Of a stretch of DNA of 64,000 nucleotides, positions 27,698 through 37,092 are shown piece after piece (within the stretch, counting starts at the first letter, position 1; each line of letters begins with the position of its first letter). Below the pieces are notes generated by a model, which was not told the DNA's origin, did no database searches, and was given only the letters and a program-made list of their open reading frames with translations. A program made the position numbers and the translations under genes. Source of the DNA: Aliiroseovarius sp. F47248L (GTDB lineage Bacteria; Pseudomonadota; Alphaproteobacteria; Rhodobacterales; Rhodobacteraceae); contig NZ_JALKBF010000001.1 in NCBI RefSeq assembly GCF_023016085.1, forward strand, positions 1,922,001 through 1,986,000, given 5' to 3'.

Positions 27698-28082
27698 GGC
27701 GGGTCTTCTTATATTTCAGTTCACCGCTTTACCAAGCGGGTTGAGGATGTGATCTTTATTGTGACTCGGAAGGATCAATCTCGCTTATGGCGCACTGCCC
27801 AATGACATCATGGGGTCAGATCAAGGATCTGATCGAACGAGAACCATATGACACGCCTGACCGGGCACGGTAACAATATACATGGTTCCCGACGTTTTTG
27901 CCTCTGCAGCGAAATCAAGCTTGGGGTCGCGTTTCGCACCTTCGAAGCCTGATCCATACCTTATCTGTCTGGCTGTACGACCGTATCATCTGCAGCGCGG
28001 CGCATTGAGTTTGTGCACCTGCTGCAATTGAGTACTGAGCGTGCGCACCGCGAGAGATCAAGACTTCTGTTAAGGGCTTTCC
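27698..28082. other. Gene-free stretch between two pseudogenes
   Basis: 385 bases; nothing recognisable on either strand. Confidence 0.5.
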
Positions 28083-28709
28083 TTATATCTTCGCTGCAAT
28101 GCTCAAAGTATATTCGAGCACAACACCTAGGTTGCGCACTTTACCGTCAACCTTGGAGGGACCGAGTAGCAGTTGCATGGCGCCATAGCTGCCGGTCTTT
28201 CGGCAAATCTCGGCGGCCTATGTCCGTCGAAGTGAGTGGGTGCCATACCGACTTGGCTTCAATCCAATCGCTGTTACCCAATCGCGCGCAAGTCGACCGT
28301 ACTTGCGTGTGGAAATATGTGGCCGTTCATAGAACTGGCTGAGGCACATGGCCCGACACTCAAGCATCCCGGGTGTTTTGAACCTGTTCAAAACAGTTTC
28401 ACGGGTGTTTTCATACAGTTTGAACCGAACGGTTCGCTTGACTCTACTTGGGATCACGGAGACACGTCCTCGCGCACGGACGGCTTTGACAAGATCTGTG
28501 ACAGCGGATTTGACCAGCTCGCAGCCGCGCAACTTGCTGTCTATGGCGACGTTGAAGAAGGCCAAATCGCGAAGATTGCCTGCAAATTCAAACCGCGCTC
28601 GGGTTGTCCAAACCTGTTTTGGCAGCAAAGAAAGTTTCTGCCCGATGATCCGGCCGTTGTACCAAGCTCTGCGTGTCGGAGTGACGGCGAGTAGTCGGAC
28701 TCTTGGCAT
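28083..28709 (-). pseudogene. Tyrosine recombinase/phage integrase, inactivated
   Basis: A 209-codon frame with one in-frame TAG at 28218-28220. It resembles the compact integrases that begin near a GRIIGQKLSLLPKQVW segment. The catalytic Arg (SKLRGCELVK) and the HxxR box (GTHSLRRT) remain. After the stop the frame continues AAEICRKTGSYGAMQLLLGP and VRNLGVVLEYTLSIAAKI; in active relatives these positions read LLLGH and VRYLG, so the second catalytic His is Pro and the nucleophilic Tyr is Asn. Nonsense plus two catalytic losses make it clearly dead. No attachment-site repeats were found nearby. Confidence 0.75.
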
Positions 28710-29879
28710 GATTTGCCTACCTATACTCCCCTCCGCGCCCTTTCATCAGCACCGCGCCGACTTGCCTATACTACAAAAAAGCGTTGAACGGCGCGTGTCT
28801 AAGGCAAACTGAGCACATGGCTTCTCTTTTGCATTGGGCCGCTTGTGAACCCTGAACAACGAATGCAGCGAAGCATCCGAGTGTCAGCAATCAGCCAAAT
28901 AACCGTTAGGATGTCACAATCTTGTTCTCGTGCGTGTCCGCCAACTCAAAACGCTCAACGGTTGCGGTGTCATAGATGCCTCGAATCTCGTCAGTAAGCG
29001 CTTTGATTTGATTGTTCCATTTTGCGCCGCGGGTGACTTAAGCGCCTCAAGACTTTCCCAAATTTAAATCATGCATCTGCTTCGATCGTCGCTTCCCTCA
29101 AATGGCTTCCCAGCAAAAAAACGCTATCAATCCTTTGTCTTTGCTGCGAGCAGGGTGAGCTTTTCTAAATGCGAACTTTCTGTGTTGCGCCTCTTTGCCG
29201 GGTATGACCGTTCAGCGGTAAATTCGCATAATCATTTTACGGTCTCCACAGGGTTATTCTTACACTTGAGAATGCCGAGTCTCACGAAGCACTGGCAATA
29301 GTAGGGACAGGATTGGTTTCAAAAGCTGTAACTCTTGCTTGGCGTGATTTCTAAAGTGGGAATACGAGCGGGAACCGACTTTGCAAGAAGTATGTCGAAG
29401 GACAGTTTTGTCCCGCGACCAGTGAATTCGGTTGGCTAATCTCGCTGCAATATGCTTGAACAGCTGCTTTTTGCGCCCGCGGCGGAGCTCAAAATGACGC
29501 AGTCGCGGCGGTTTTCAAGCTACAAGCACGCGCAGCGAGAAATGGTAATGGCTGCCATCGGTCCGCAGTTGCCCTTGGATGTGGCGCAGCGTCTGGCTCC
29601 GGAAGGTATTGATCAAGGTAAAAACGGCCTTTCCGACCGTCCGCAACAATCAGTGTCGCTACGATACTGCTTCCCCAAAAAAGCAGAAATGGATGGTCAA
29701 CGCAGGATTGCTTGGATGTCGATGACCGCTATGCAAACAATATCTGGCGATACTTTGGGCTATGGGCTCTTGCAACTACATTTACGATTTGTGGACTAGC
29801 GCTTGTCGGACGATAGAAATCTGGTGCGCGGCTCTGCCGGAGCCTTGTGGGACGAGCAAATACCGACCACGCCTTGTCA
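28710..29879. other. Long gene-poor stretch with possible remnants
   Basis: 1,170 bases without a credible intact gene. On the minus strand a short protein-like tail ending at 28906 (IKALTDEIRGIYDTATVERF, then ELADTHENKIVTS and stop) may be the 3' remnant of a lost gene; I do not recognise it. An open frame at 29452-29799 on the plus strand has no family features. Together with the two flanking pseudogenes this looks like decaying acquired DNA. Confidence 0.5.
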
Positions 29880-30566
29880 TTAAAGAAGCGCCGGATCGAC
29901 GCGGTGGGTCTCGGTTATAATGAGGTCAAGCGGGATGTCGTGCGGTTGGGGATAGATGGTTGCGAGCTGCGCAGCCTCATAGCCAATGCCGATCACAAAG
30001 GGCTTGGGGTCCAGATGCGCCAGCGTTCGATCAAAATAACCCCCACCATAGCCAAGACGATACCCATCCACCGTCCAGCCCACAAGCGGAGCCAACGCGA
30101 TATCGGGCGTGACAATTTGCGCGTCTGGAGGCGGAACCGGAATGTTCCAGTCGCCCCGAACCATGCGTGTCTCCGGCGTCCAGCGGCGGAATGTCAGAGG
30201 GGCGGCTTTGGTTTCGACCAGCGGCAGCGCGACGGTCACGCCGGCGGCATGTAGATCGGTCATCAGGGGCCGAAGATCGGGTTCCCCCTTGATTGGCCAA
30301 TAGGCGGAAAAGACTATGACTTGTGCGCCACCAAAACGATCGTTTAATTCCTGCCTCAGATGGCCCGCCAGCGCCTTGCTGATTTTTGCGCGTTCTTCAA
30401 CCGACAGCGCCATACGCGCGGCGCGCAGCCGTTTGCGTTCGGATTTGCGCCAGGTTGCGACATCGCGCGCCTGTTTGTGATCGAAGCCCTCAGTGACCTC
30501 GTCGGCGTAGGAGGGAGGAGACGAGAAGCCAGACTGGCAGCGGAAGTTTTTGAAATCCTCGCCCAT
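29880..30566 (-). CDS. 5-formyltetrahydrofolate cyclo-ligase
   Basis: 228 residues from the ATG at 30566, directly after the stop of the upstream gene. An N-terminal basic segment (WRKSERKRLRAARMALS) is followed by FSAYWPIKGEPDLRPLM and the ATP/phosphate motif RLGYGGGYFDRTLAHL with the HDIPLDLIITE end. It converts 5-formyl-THF to 5,10-methenyl-THF at the expense of ATP, in the cytoplasm. The first 40 residues before the domain are longer than in many homologues. It seems co-transcribed with the nitronate monooxygenase-like gene. Confidence 0.88.
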   Translation of the reverse strand: MGEDFKNFRCQSGFSSPPSYADEVTEGFDHKQARDVATWRKSERKRLRAARMALSVEERAKISKALAGHLRQELNDRFGGAQVIVFSAYWPIKGEPDLRPLMTDLHAAGVTVALPLVETKAAPLTFRRWTPETRMVRGDWNIPVPPPDAQIVTPDIALAPLVGWTVDGYRLGYGGGYFDRTLAHLDPKPFVIGIGYEAAQLATIYPQPHDIPLDLIITETHRVDPALL

Positions 30567-30567
30567 T

Positions 30568-31602
30568 TCATTGTCCTGACTTCGATTGTTCCACCTCATG
30601 CAGTGCCTGTCGTGCCTGTGCGGTGATCTCAGCCAGCCGCGCGGCTGCGGGAGGGATATCGTGGATGGCCCCGGCACCACGCCCGGCATAAAGCGCCATC
30701 GCTTCCAGATCACCGGTTGTCGTTCGCAATGGTGAATCCGTGCTGAAGCGCAGGCGCGGCCGATCACCGTCTTGGGCGATAACTTCGCGTGGTAACGTGT
30801 TGGGGTCGTGACCCAGATAAACGCCGTCCAGCGTATTTGTCACGCTGTTGGCAATCACACGAACCGCAGCGCCCGCAGGCCAGTTCAGGACAAACACATC
30901 GGTCAGCACCGTATCCTCGCCCTTTGCTTCGACAATCCGGGATTTATGATAAGGATGAGCAAAGGATTCATCGGTTGCCAGAAAAGCCGTGCCACATTGC
31001 ACACCGCTCGCGCCGATCGCCAGAGCGTCTGCAAGGCCCTCGCCTGTCGTAAATCCACCCGAGACGACAACCGGCAGGTCTGTTTCGGCAAGGATCTGCG
31101 CCGCCAGCCCGAAGGCGGGGCTTCGCCCGTGAACATGGCCACCTGCCTCGATGCCCTGAGCGATGATCACATCCACCCCGGCATCTTCGGCCATCCGTGC
31201 CGCCTCGAGCGTGCCGACTTGGTGCAGCACCAGACACCCGGCGTGTTTCACGCGGGCAACGACGTCTGGCATCACATCCCAGAAAAAGCTGAAGGCAGAC
31301 ACACCCAGATCGAGGCAACAGGCGATCTGAGCATCAAGCAGCCCCGGTTCCGTCGCCGCAGGGATCAGGTTGACGGCAAAAGATCGGTCGGTTGCTGCCT
31401 GCATTGCAGAGACTTCAGCGGCAATCAGACTGGGGTCTTCGCGCACCATGCCCAACGTTCCGTATCCGCCCGCGTTGGCCACCGCGGCCGCCAGTTCCCA
31501 GCGGGATACACCGCCCATGCCAGCAAGCAGGATTGGCACATCACATCCCAGCAGATCGCATAGCGGTGTCCGCAATGAGGTCTCAGACGTCTTTGCTGTC
31601 AT
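30568..31602 (-). CDS. Nitronate monooxygenase family protein (FMN TIM barrel)
   Basis: 344 residues from the ATG at 31602 with a GGAGGCGGAG ribosome-binding site. Family landmarks are TPLCDLLGCDVPILLAGMGG, NAGGYGTLGMVRE, IIAQGIEAGGHVHG and the phosphate-binding VVSGGFTTGEGLADALAIGA with GVQCGTAFLATDES. Members oxidise nitronates with FMN; the group also holds enoyl reductase-like and uncharacterised oxidoreductases. The start overlaps the DUF488 gene by 20 bases. Confidence 0.85.
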   Translation of the reverse strand: MTAKTSETSLRTPLCDLLGCDVPILLAGMGGVSRWELAAAVANAGGYGTLGMVREDPSLIAAEVSAMQAATDRSFAVNLIPAATEPGLLDAQIACCLDLGVSAFSFFWDVMPDVVARVKHAGCLVLHQVGTLEAARMAEDAGVDVIIAQGIEAGGHVHGRSPAFGLAAQILAETDLPVVVSGGFTTGEGLADALAIGASGVQCGTAFLATDESFAHPYHKSRIVEAKGEDTVLTDVFVLNWPAGAAVRVIANSVTNTLDGVYLGHDPNTLPREVIAQDGDRPRLRFSTDSPLRTTTGDLEAMALYAGRGAGAIHDIPPAAARLAEITAQARQALHEVEQSKSGQ

Positions 31603-32005
31603 CTCCGCCTCCGTTCTGTCCAATCCAACGGCGTAGGTGGTTCTGCAAAACCACAGCGTTGTTATGGTCTTCGTCTTTTGAGGCATAAAGCAGTGTGACC
31701 ACACCGTCCTGCGCAAATCCGGCAAGTTCCCGGACCAAAGCGTCTTGTTGTGCAAGTTCTTTGCTATAGCGCGTGCAGAATTCCTGCCACAGGTCGGGAT
31801 TGGCATGGAACCAGTGCCGCAATGCGTCGCTGGGTGCGATGTCTTTGTACCAACGAAACAGTCGGGCGCGGTCTTTCGCCACGCCGCGCGGCCACAGACG
31901 GTCGACCAATATCCGCTTGCCGTCTGATACGCGAGCCGCGCGATATATCCTCTTGATACGAATACGCTCGGCAGGGGCGTCGGGAACGGGAGGTCTTTCC
32001 GGCAT
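31583..32005 (-). CDS. DUF488 family protein (YeaO-like)
   Basis: 140 residues from the ATG at 32005. It contains the DUF488 hallmarks IKRIYRAARVSDGKRILVDR, LWPRGVAKD, APSDALRHWFHANPDLWQEF and VTLLYASKDEDHNNAVVL. The biochemical role of the family is not established. Its 3' end overlaps the nitronate monooxygenase gene, so the two are probably translated from one message. Confidence 0.85.
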   Translation of the reverse strand: MPERPPVPDAPAERIRIKRIYRAARVSDGKRILVDRLWPRGVAKDRARLFRWYKDIAPSDALRHWFHANPDLWQEFCTRYSKELAQQDALVRELAGFAQDGVVTLLYASKDEDHNNAVVLQNHLRRWIGQNGGGDDSKDV

Positions 32006-32173
32006 CAACTGTCCTATTTCTTCGTGTCGACATCGATTGCGGCGTTGAGTGCAAAACATGGTGTCAGTTGAATACTGATAGCTCGACACCTAAATCCACA
32101 CACTTGCGGCGACGTATAGCGCAGTCGCACATCAATCTGTCACCAAACGCGATTAATCGAAAGGGAGCAATCC

Positions 32174-32929
32174 ATGACAAAATACGACCTCCCGAAATTT
32201 CCGACCCGCCATGGCTATATGTCGGAAAAAATTCAGTTGGATTACATAGCCGCTGCGGTCGAGAAAAAACTGTTTCCAGTCGATGCCCACCGTATGCCGG
32301 AAATCGTGTCACTTACCGCCCCCAGCGATGTCTCCCAGCCCATTCAGTTCTGGCAATTGTACTCGGTTCTCGGTCAGGACCCGATCGTGGGGATAGTGCA
32401 GCGGTTTTATGAGCGGGTCTTCGCGGACGAAGAATGGTTCACGTCGGTGTTTGAGCGCGTTGGTGACCTTGGCCATCACATCAACACCCAAGCGTCCATG
32501 TGGATCGATGTGATGGGCGGTGGGCCATATTATCACGGGGCGGAGTTCAGGTTAAACTTTCACCACACGCACAACGCCATGCAACTGATGAATGACAAGG
32601 GGGCCGAGCGGTGGTCGCAACTGATGCGCGACACGCTTGATGCCTCTGAAGACCTGATGACGCATGACCCAAGGGTGCGCAGGAGTGTTAATACGTTCCT
32701 GTCCCACTTCATGATCAAATACGCGGAAGAATTTGCGTTCGAATACCGGAGCTTTTTTGGAGAGACCAACCCCACGTTCAGACGAAAGGTCGACTTCATG
32801 AAGATGACGGAACAGGCCATTGAAGCGCTAAGCGAAGCTGATCTGAGGGAGGCTTTGGCTGACCGTGGCGTCGATGTATCCAAGTGTGAAGGCAAAGAGG
32901 CATTGGTTCGCAAGGCGCTGATGATCTGA
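32174..32929 (+). CDS. Truncated-hemoglobin-like globin with C-terminal SAP-like helix-extension-helix
   Basis: 251 residues preceded by an AAGGGAG site. Residues about 55-160 follow the truncated-hemoglobin pattern: FWQLYSVLGQDPIVGIVQRF, YERVFADEEWF, HHINTQASMWIDVMGGGPYY and then FHHTHNAM..ERWSQLMRDTLD, where His133 is the candidate proximal haem ligand. Residues about 216-250 (LSEADLREALADRGVDVSKC, then GKEALVRKALM) resemble a SAP domain, normally associated with nucleic acid binding or protein contacts. The N-terminal 50 residues are an extra segment. Haem binding and the SAP reading are by pattern only; the combined architecture is not one I know. Confidence 0.7.
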   Translation: MTKYDLPKFPTRHGYMSEKIQLDYIAAAVEKKLFPVDAHRMPEIVSLTAPSDVSQPIQFWQLYSVLGQDPIVGIVQRFYERVFADEEWFTSVFERVGDLGHHINTQASMWIDVMGGGPYYHGAEFRLNFHHTHNAMQLMNDKGAERWSQLMRDTLDASEDLMTHDPRVRRSVNTFLSHFMIKYAEEFAFEYRSFFGETNPTFRRKVDFMKMTEQAIEALSEADLREALADRGVDVSKCEGKEALVRKALMI

Positions 32930-33528
32930 AATCCTGCGGTCTGAATGGATGGCGACGCAGGAGACCGGAAGTGACCTCGGTCTACTGTTGATGGCAAATG
33001 GCGCGAACGTCGCTTACCTGTCATTTAAACCTGCAACCGATCCAGAGGTGCCACTTCGTCGAAGCGGACATGTCCAATCACGGTTTCGGACTCTCTGACG
33101 CCAGTGGGATCTGTTCGATTGACCCGATGGACAAGAAACAGATTTTCGAGCGCACCCGAGCCATATTTGATGCTCTGGTGGCACTAAGTAAAACTAAGGA
33201 ACTTTGGGTTGTGTTGTTGTCCGCCGAGCTTTGCGGTTGCAAATAGAAACGAGGCGGAAATGGCGGGACGGTTTGGGATCTTAACCGGTCAGATTGGCGT
33301 GCTCAATGTCGGCAGTGATCGCACTTGAATTGTGTCCGCTGCTTAGTCGCACGACACACATTCAAAAGATTCTTGCAAGTGATGGGCCGCATCAGTTGTA
33401 GAGGCGCGCAATAATATATCGCTGGATGGCGTGTTCTTGTGGGATTATTTTGGAGAATCGACTTTTAGGATATTTTATGTAATAGTTCACTACTAGCGAA
33501 ATAGGGGTATTTCGGGGGGGGGGTTCTG
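32930..33528. other. Intergenic region before the coiled-coil gene
   Basis: 599 bases. A short frame (about 33071-33246, with MDKKQIFERTRAIFDALVAL) looks mildly protein-like but has no recognised family or clear ribosome-binding site. The 3' end is AT-rich and finishes in a G10 run. Confidence 0.45.
33514..33523 (+). repeat. Homopolymeric G10 tract at the ribosome-binding site
   Basis: Ten consecutive G residues end five bases before the TTG start codon at 33529. The tract supplies the only Shine-Dalgarno-like sequence for the gene, so its length would alter translation initiation. G-runs of this length are known sites of slippage in other bacteria; assembly error is also possible. Confidence 0.7.
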
Positions 33529-35943
33529 TTGAATGATGCTTTTGTTAGAGTGTTTCTTTGTCTGATTGTATTGCTTCTGCCACTTCCATCGGTTGGTCAG
33601 TCTTCTTTGGAACAAGGCAGTAATCAAAGCCAGTCGACCACTTCTTTGCGCCAGATCTTAGCGCTTCTAGAAGACGAGATCGCACAGGTGTCGCAAAAAC
33701 GCGACAGCTTAGTCGAAGCCACATCTGATGCAGAAAAGAAACTTCGTGATCTTGCACACGAGTTGCAGCAGCAGCAAGAACAGCGGCGTACAAACCTTCT
33801 GTTAGCTGCTGAAATCGAGCGCACTCGACAAGCTCTTGAGGTTGAGCTTGCCGATGTTCAGCAACTCTTGGCCACGCAAAAATCCGCAGCGGATGCGGCA
33901 GCGGCCAAGCTTTCCGAACGTCAAATCAAAGCCAGCCAAGTATCCAAAGATATATCGACCGCACAAGAAAAATTGGCTGCATTGCGTTCTGAAATCGCAG
34001 AACTTGAATCGACCTCAGACAAGATGCGTAGCGACAATGAAATGGCTGATGTTCTTGCCGAAAAGGTCGCGAGCATCGAGAAACAGCGGGCAAGCTCTAT
34101 AGCCGAACTCGACGACCTGACCACAAAAATTGAAAACAGCCGAACAGTTCTGAACGACCTAAAGAACGAGGTCGAAACCGAAACAGCTTCGCTGTCTGCA
34201 ACCAAAGATGAAGTCGCAGACATGATGGCACGCCTAGATGGGTTGCGTGCGGAAACAGCATCGGCTGAGCAGATATCCTTGCGCACGGACGAACTGAAAA
34301 AAGCAAATGCTGAGTTGGAGCTCAAGGCCGTCTCGTTGTCGGAACATATCGAGAATGGCGAGCGCCAGTTGACGGATTTGAATAGCCAGATGCAATCTGT
34401 CGAAAGCGTATTGTCAGACCGAAATCGTAAGGTCGCTGAGGAAAACGAAAAGCTTGCTGCGCTTCATGCCGAGCTTTCCAGGACTCAGGCACTTTTGGAT
34501 AGCCAGCAATCTTCATTGGTTGAAGCAGAACAAATTCAAGTTGCTGTCGAGGCAAAGCGTCACGAACTTCAAGAGGTGGTCGCTCAAAATGAGACATCGA
34601 AGCGGCAACTGGAAACCCTGAACGCTGAACTGGACGCTGCGCGCCAATCGCTGTCAGAAACCCTCGAGAAACGTGACGTAGCACGCATCGAGATCGCTAA
34701 TTTCGACACAATGCTCACGACTGCAAAAAGTGAGTTGGAAACCGTAGAAGCGGAAATCTCAAATGCAGAATCTGTGGCGCAACAATCCGCGGACGCTCGG
34801 GCCGAATTGCAAGCCATAGAGACGGCTATTGAAGAGGCAATCGGACGAAAAGACGTTGTGGAGTCGGAGATTGCAGCCAGCAACAAACAAAATGCAAAGG
34901 CGCTGAGTGAATTGAACGCCACGCTTTCCTCGTTGAGCAAAGCGCAGACCGACCTGAACTCCGTAACGACGTTAATTGACGAACGCTCGGACGAAATGCT
35001 GAAGTCTCTGGATGCCCTTTTCGCGGAAAAAGATGAACTTGAAAACGAATTGGCAGCCAAGTCGGAAGACAACAGTCTGTTGACAGCAGAGATTAAAGAA
35101 AACCGCGCGTTGCTGTCGGAACAGGAAAGCAAGCTGTCCACCCTTCGACAAGAAATCGAAAGTGTCCAAGTGGAACAGGCGTCAAGCCAAGCGGTGTTGG
35201 CGGATCTGGAGCTAAAAGTTTCATCGATGAAAGACGCTGACAAGAAATTGGAAGATTTGATCGCCGAAACAGATAAAACCAACACCCAACTGGTCGAAAT
35301 GTCCAAACAACGTGATGTTGTCGCCAGCGAAGTTGAAGCTCTGCGAGAGATGGCATCGAAAGTTCAAGAGGATCATAACAAGACGCTACAGGACAATGAG
35401 CGTCTCGCCTCAAATCTTTCTGAGATCCAAAGCAAACTGAGCAGCACCGAGGTTGAGCTGGTTGAGTTGGAACAACAGAAACTTGCGTATCTGGACGAAA
35501 TCAAAGGGCTTGAGTCAGAACTAGCAGCGATGCGCGCCAATAGAGAGGCGGTGCGCAGCAACATTCAGACAATGACGGCAACCCTTAACGGATTGATTGG
35601 CAGCAATGCCTTAGAAATCCCTGAAGAAACCCAAGCGAAACCGGTAGCTGCGACACAGGCAGGGGTAGACGTTGTCGTCGATGTTGTATCGAAAACCACT
35701 GCTGAAAGCGTCAACATGGGGTCAGAGCAAATCGGAAAACGAGAAGTTTCGTTATCACGCCAGCAAATTAACGTACTGCTCGCGCAAACTCCGGGCCTTG
35801 CAAACGCAGCGCCCGCAGAATTATCGAAACTCACGACCGAACTGGAAAACGGCACATGTACTGTGCAGGCGTTGCAATCCGCATTTGGGTTTGTAAACCG
35901 CCAGACTTTGGTCGCTTTAATACGAGAGATTGGTCCGTGTTGA
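33529..35943 (+). CDS. Exported long coiled-coil protein
   Basis: 804 residues from a TTG start at 33529; an in-frame GTG at 33550 is an alternative but lacks a ribosome-binding site, and the nearby ATGs are out of frame. A signal peptide (FLCLIVLLLPLPSVGQS) is followed by almost continuous heptad-rich helix from about 40 to 690, dominated by Glu, Lys, Ala, Leu, Ser and Gln (for example LEDEIAQVSQKRDSLVEATS). A separate C-terminal domain (SRQQINVLLAQTPGLANAAP to RQTLVALIREIGPC) contains two cysteines. No enzyme motif is seen. The protein should form a long rod in the periplasm or at the surface. It is followed by a TAXI-type binding protein 32 bases later and is probably co-transcribed with it. 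Function unknown. Confidence 0.75.
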   Translation: MNDAFVRVFLCLIVLLLPLPSVGQSSLEQGSNQSQSTTSLRQILALLEDEIAQVSQKRDSLVEATSDAEKKLRDLAHELQQQQEQRRTNLLLAAEIERTRQALEVELADVQQLLATQKSAADAAAAKLSERQIKASQVSKDISTAQEKLAALRSEIAELESTSDKMRSDNEMADVLAEKVASIEKQRASSIAELDDLTTKIENSRTVLNDLKNEVETETASLSATKDEVADMMARLDGLRAETASAEQISLRTDELKKANAELELKAVSLSEHIENGERQLTDLNSQMQSVESVLSDRNRKVAEENEKLAALHAELSRTQALLDSQQSSLVEAEQIQVAVEAKRHELQEVVAQNETSKRQLETLNAELDAARQSLSETLEKRDVARIEIANFDTMLTTAKSELETVEAEISNAESVAQQSADARAELQAIETAIEEAIGRKDVVESEIAASNKQNAKALSELNATLSSLSKAQTDLNSVTTLIDERSDEMLKSLDALFAEKDELENELAAKSEDNSLLTAEIKENRALLSEQESKLSTLRQEIESVQVEQASSQAVLADLELKVSSMKDADKKLEDLIAETDKTNTQLVEMSKQRDVVASEVEALREMASKVQEDHNKTLQDNERLASNLSEIQSKLSSTEVELVELEQQKLAYLDEIKGLESELAAMRANREAVRSNIQTMTATLNGLIGSNALEIPEETQAKPVAATQAGVDVVVDVVSKTTAESVNMGSEQIGKREVSLSRQQINVLLAQTPGLANAAPAELSKLTTELENGTCTVQALQSAFGFVNRQTLVALIREIGPC

Positions 35944-35975
35944 TTGAAATATTCTAAGTGAAGAAGGGAAGGATT

Positions 35976-37043
35976 GTGAGACGTTTAAAATATAATGCTA
36001 CAAAATTGATTTGTTTTTGCTTTTGTCTGTTTATTGGCAATATCCACTTAAACCCTGCGCATGCACAGGAGTTCGGAAAGAACATCCTGACTGGTGGTCC
36101 CAACGGCACATACATCCAAATCGGTCGTGACTTGGCATCCGTTGCTGGCGCGTGCGGATTGAACTACACAGTTCAAGAAAGTGCGGGTTCTCTGGAAAAC
36201 TTTCTAGGCGTTCGCAAGCGTTCAAACACCCAGTTCGGCATCGTGCAAAGCGACGTTCTTGAATACTTCAAGACGTTTGCCAGCGACGATCCAAGTATCG
36301 CCCGTGCGATTTTCGGCGTTCGGATCGCTTTTCCCCTCTACAACGAAGAGGTGCACATTCTCGCAAGCCGTGATGTCACGTCGCTTGACGGGCTAAACGG
36401 TAAACGTGTTGCTGTTGGGGTTGAAGATAGCGGTACATTTCTGACCGCATCGCTTGTGCTTGATCTTGCCGGCGTGCAGCCGTCTGAGCGGGTGATGATC
36501 AACGCGACAGATTCCATGGCGCAGCTTCTTGCGGGGGAAATCGATGCAATGTTCTATGTGGCTGGCGCACCGACCAAACTGTTCGTGTCTGACCAAATTG
36601 ATGCGGCAAAATTTCATCTTTTGCCGATTGACGATCCCACCCTCAGTTCGGTCTATGTTTCAACCAGCATCCCTGCAAACACCTATCCGTTTCAGACGGA
36701 AGCGATTGATGTCGTCGCCGTAAAGGCAGTGCTGATGACCTATGAGTACAGCGCCAGTAAAAACGAGTATCACCGTTTAAGCTGCAAATCGGTCTCGGAT
36801 ATGGCGAACCTGATCCTGACCAATTTCCAACAGCTTCAGGAAGTAGGTCACCCGAAATGGAAAAACGTGGACCTGAATGACATCCCGCCAGGTTGGGATA
36901 TTGGTGATTGTGTAAATGCGGGTCTTACCGACAGCTACGAGATGCAATGTCAGGGTCAGGTTGCTGCCTCACCTCAAGGCTCGCTTGAAAGCAAAGCTAA
37001 TGAGGCTTACCGAGCCCGCATATGCGCGGCGATCGGCTGCTGA
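35976..37043 (+). CDS. TAXI-family periplasmic binding protein without a linked permease
   Basis: 355 residues from the GTG at 35976, chosen because GAAGGGAAGGA sits directly upstream; a GTG at 35958 would extend it by six residues. A signal peptide ends at PAHA-QEFGK. The mature part has the TAXI pattern: ILTGGPNGTYIQIGRDLASV, GSLENFLGVRKRSNTQFGIV, LNGKRVAVGVEDSGTFLTAS and LAGEIDAMFYVAGAPTK. TAXI proteins normally serve TRAP transporters with a fused DctQM permease; none is encoded here. Six or more cysteines in the second half are unusual. Its pairing with a coiled-coil rod suggests a sensing or structural role rather than nutrient uptake. Confidence 0.8.
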   Translation: MRRLKYNATKLICFCFCLFIGNIHLNPAHAQEFGKNILTGGPNGTYIQIGRDLASVAGACGLNYTVQESAGSLENFLGVRKRSNTQFGIVQSDVLEYFKTFASDDPSIARAIFGVRIAFPLYNEEVHILASRDVTSLDGLNGKRVAVGVEDSGTFLTASLVLDLAGVQPSERVMINATDSMAQLLAGEIDAMFYVAGAPTKLFVSDQIDAAKFHLLPIDDPTLSSVYVSTSIPANTYPFQTEAIDVVAVKAVLMTYEYSASKNEYHRLSCKSVSDMANLILTNFQQLQEVGHPKWKNVDLNDIPPGWDIGDCVNAGLTDSYEMQCQGQVAASPQGSLESKANEAYRARICAAIGC

Positions 37044-37058
37044 AAACCGAAAAGCGCT

Positions 37059-37086
37059 ACCACACCAGACGTCTCTCCGGTGTGGT
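37059..37086. terminator. Bidirectional terminator between convergent genes
   Basis: ACCACACC / GGTGTGGT form an 8-bp stem around a 12-base loop that itself contains the palindrome AGACGTCT. It occupies most of the 49-base gap between the convergent TAXI and ATPase genes. T-rich flanks are short, so efficiency is uncertain. Confidence 0.55.
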
Positions 37087-37092
37087 CTTCGA

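Noticed and set aside
28000..28720. Attachment-site repeats flanking the dead integrase
   Set aside because: No pair of matching direct repeats or tRNA end was found by eye within about 3 kb.
29452..29799. 115-codon frame on the plus strand
   Set aside because: No family features and no ribosome-binding site; lies in decayed DNA.
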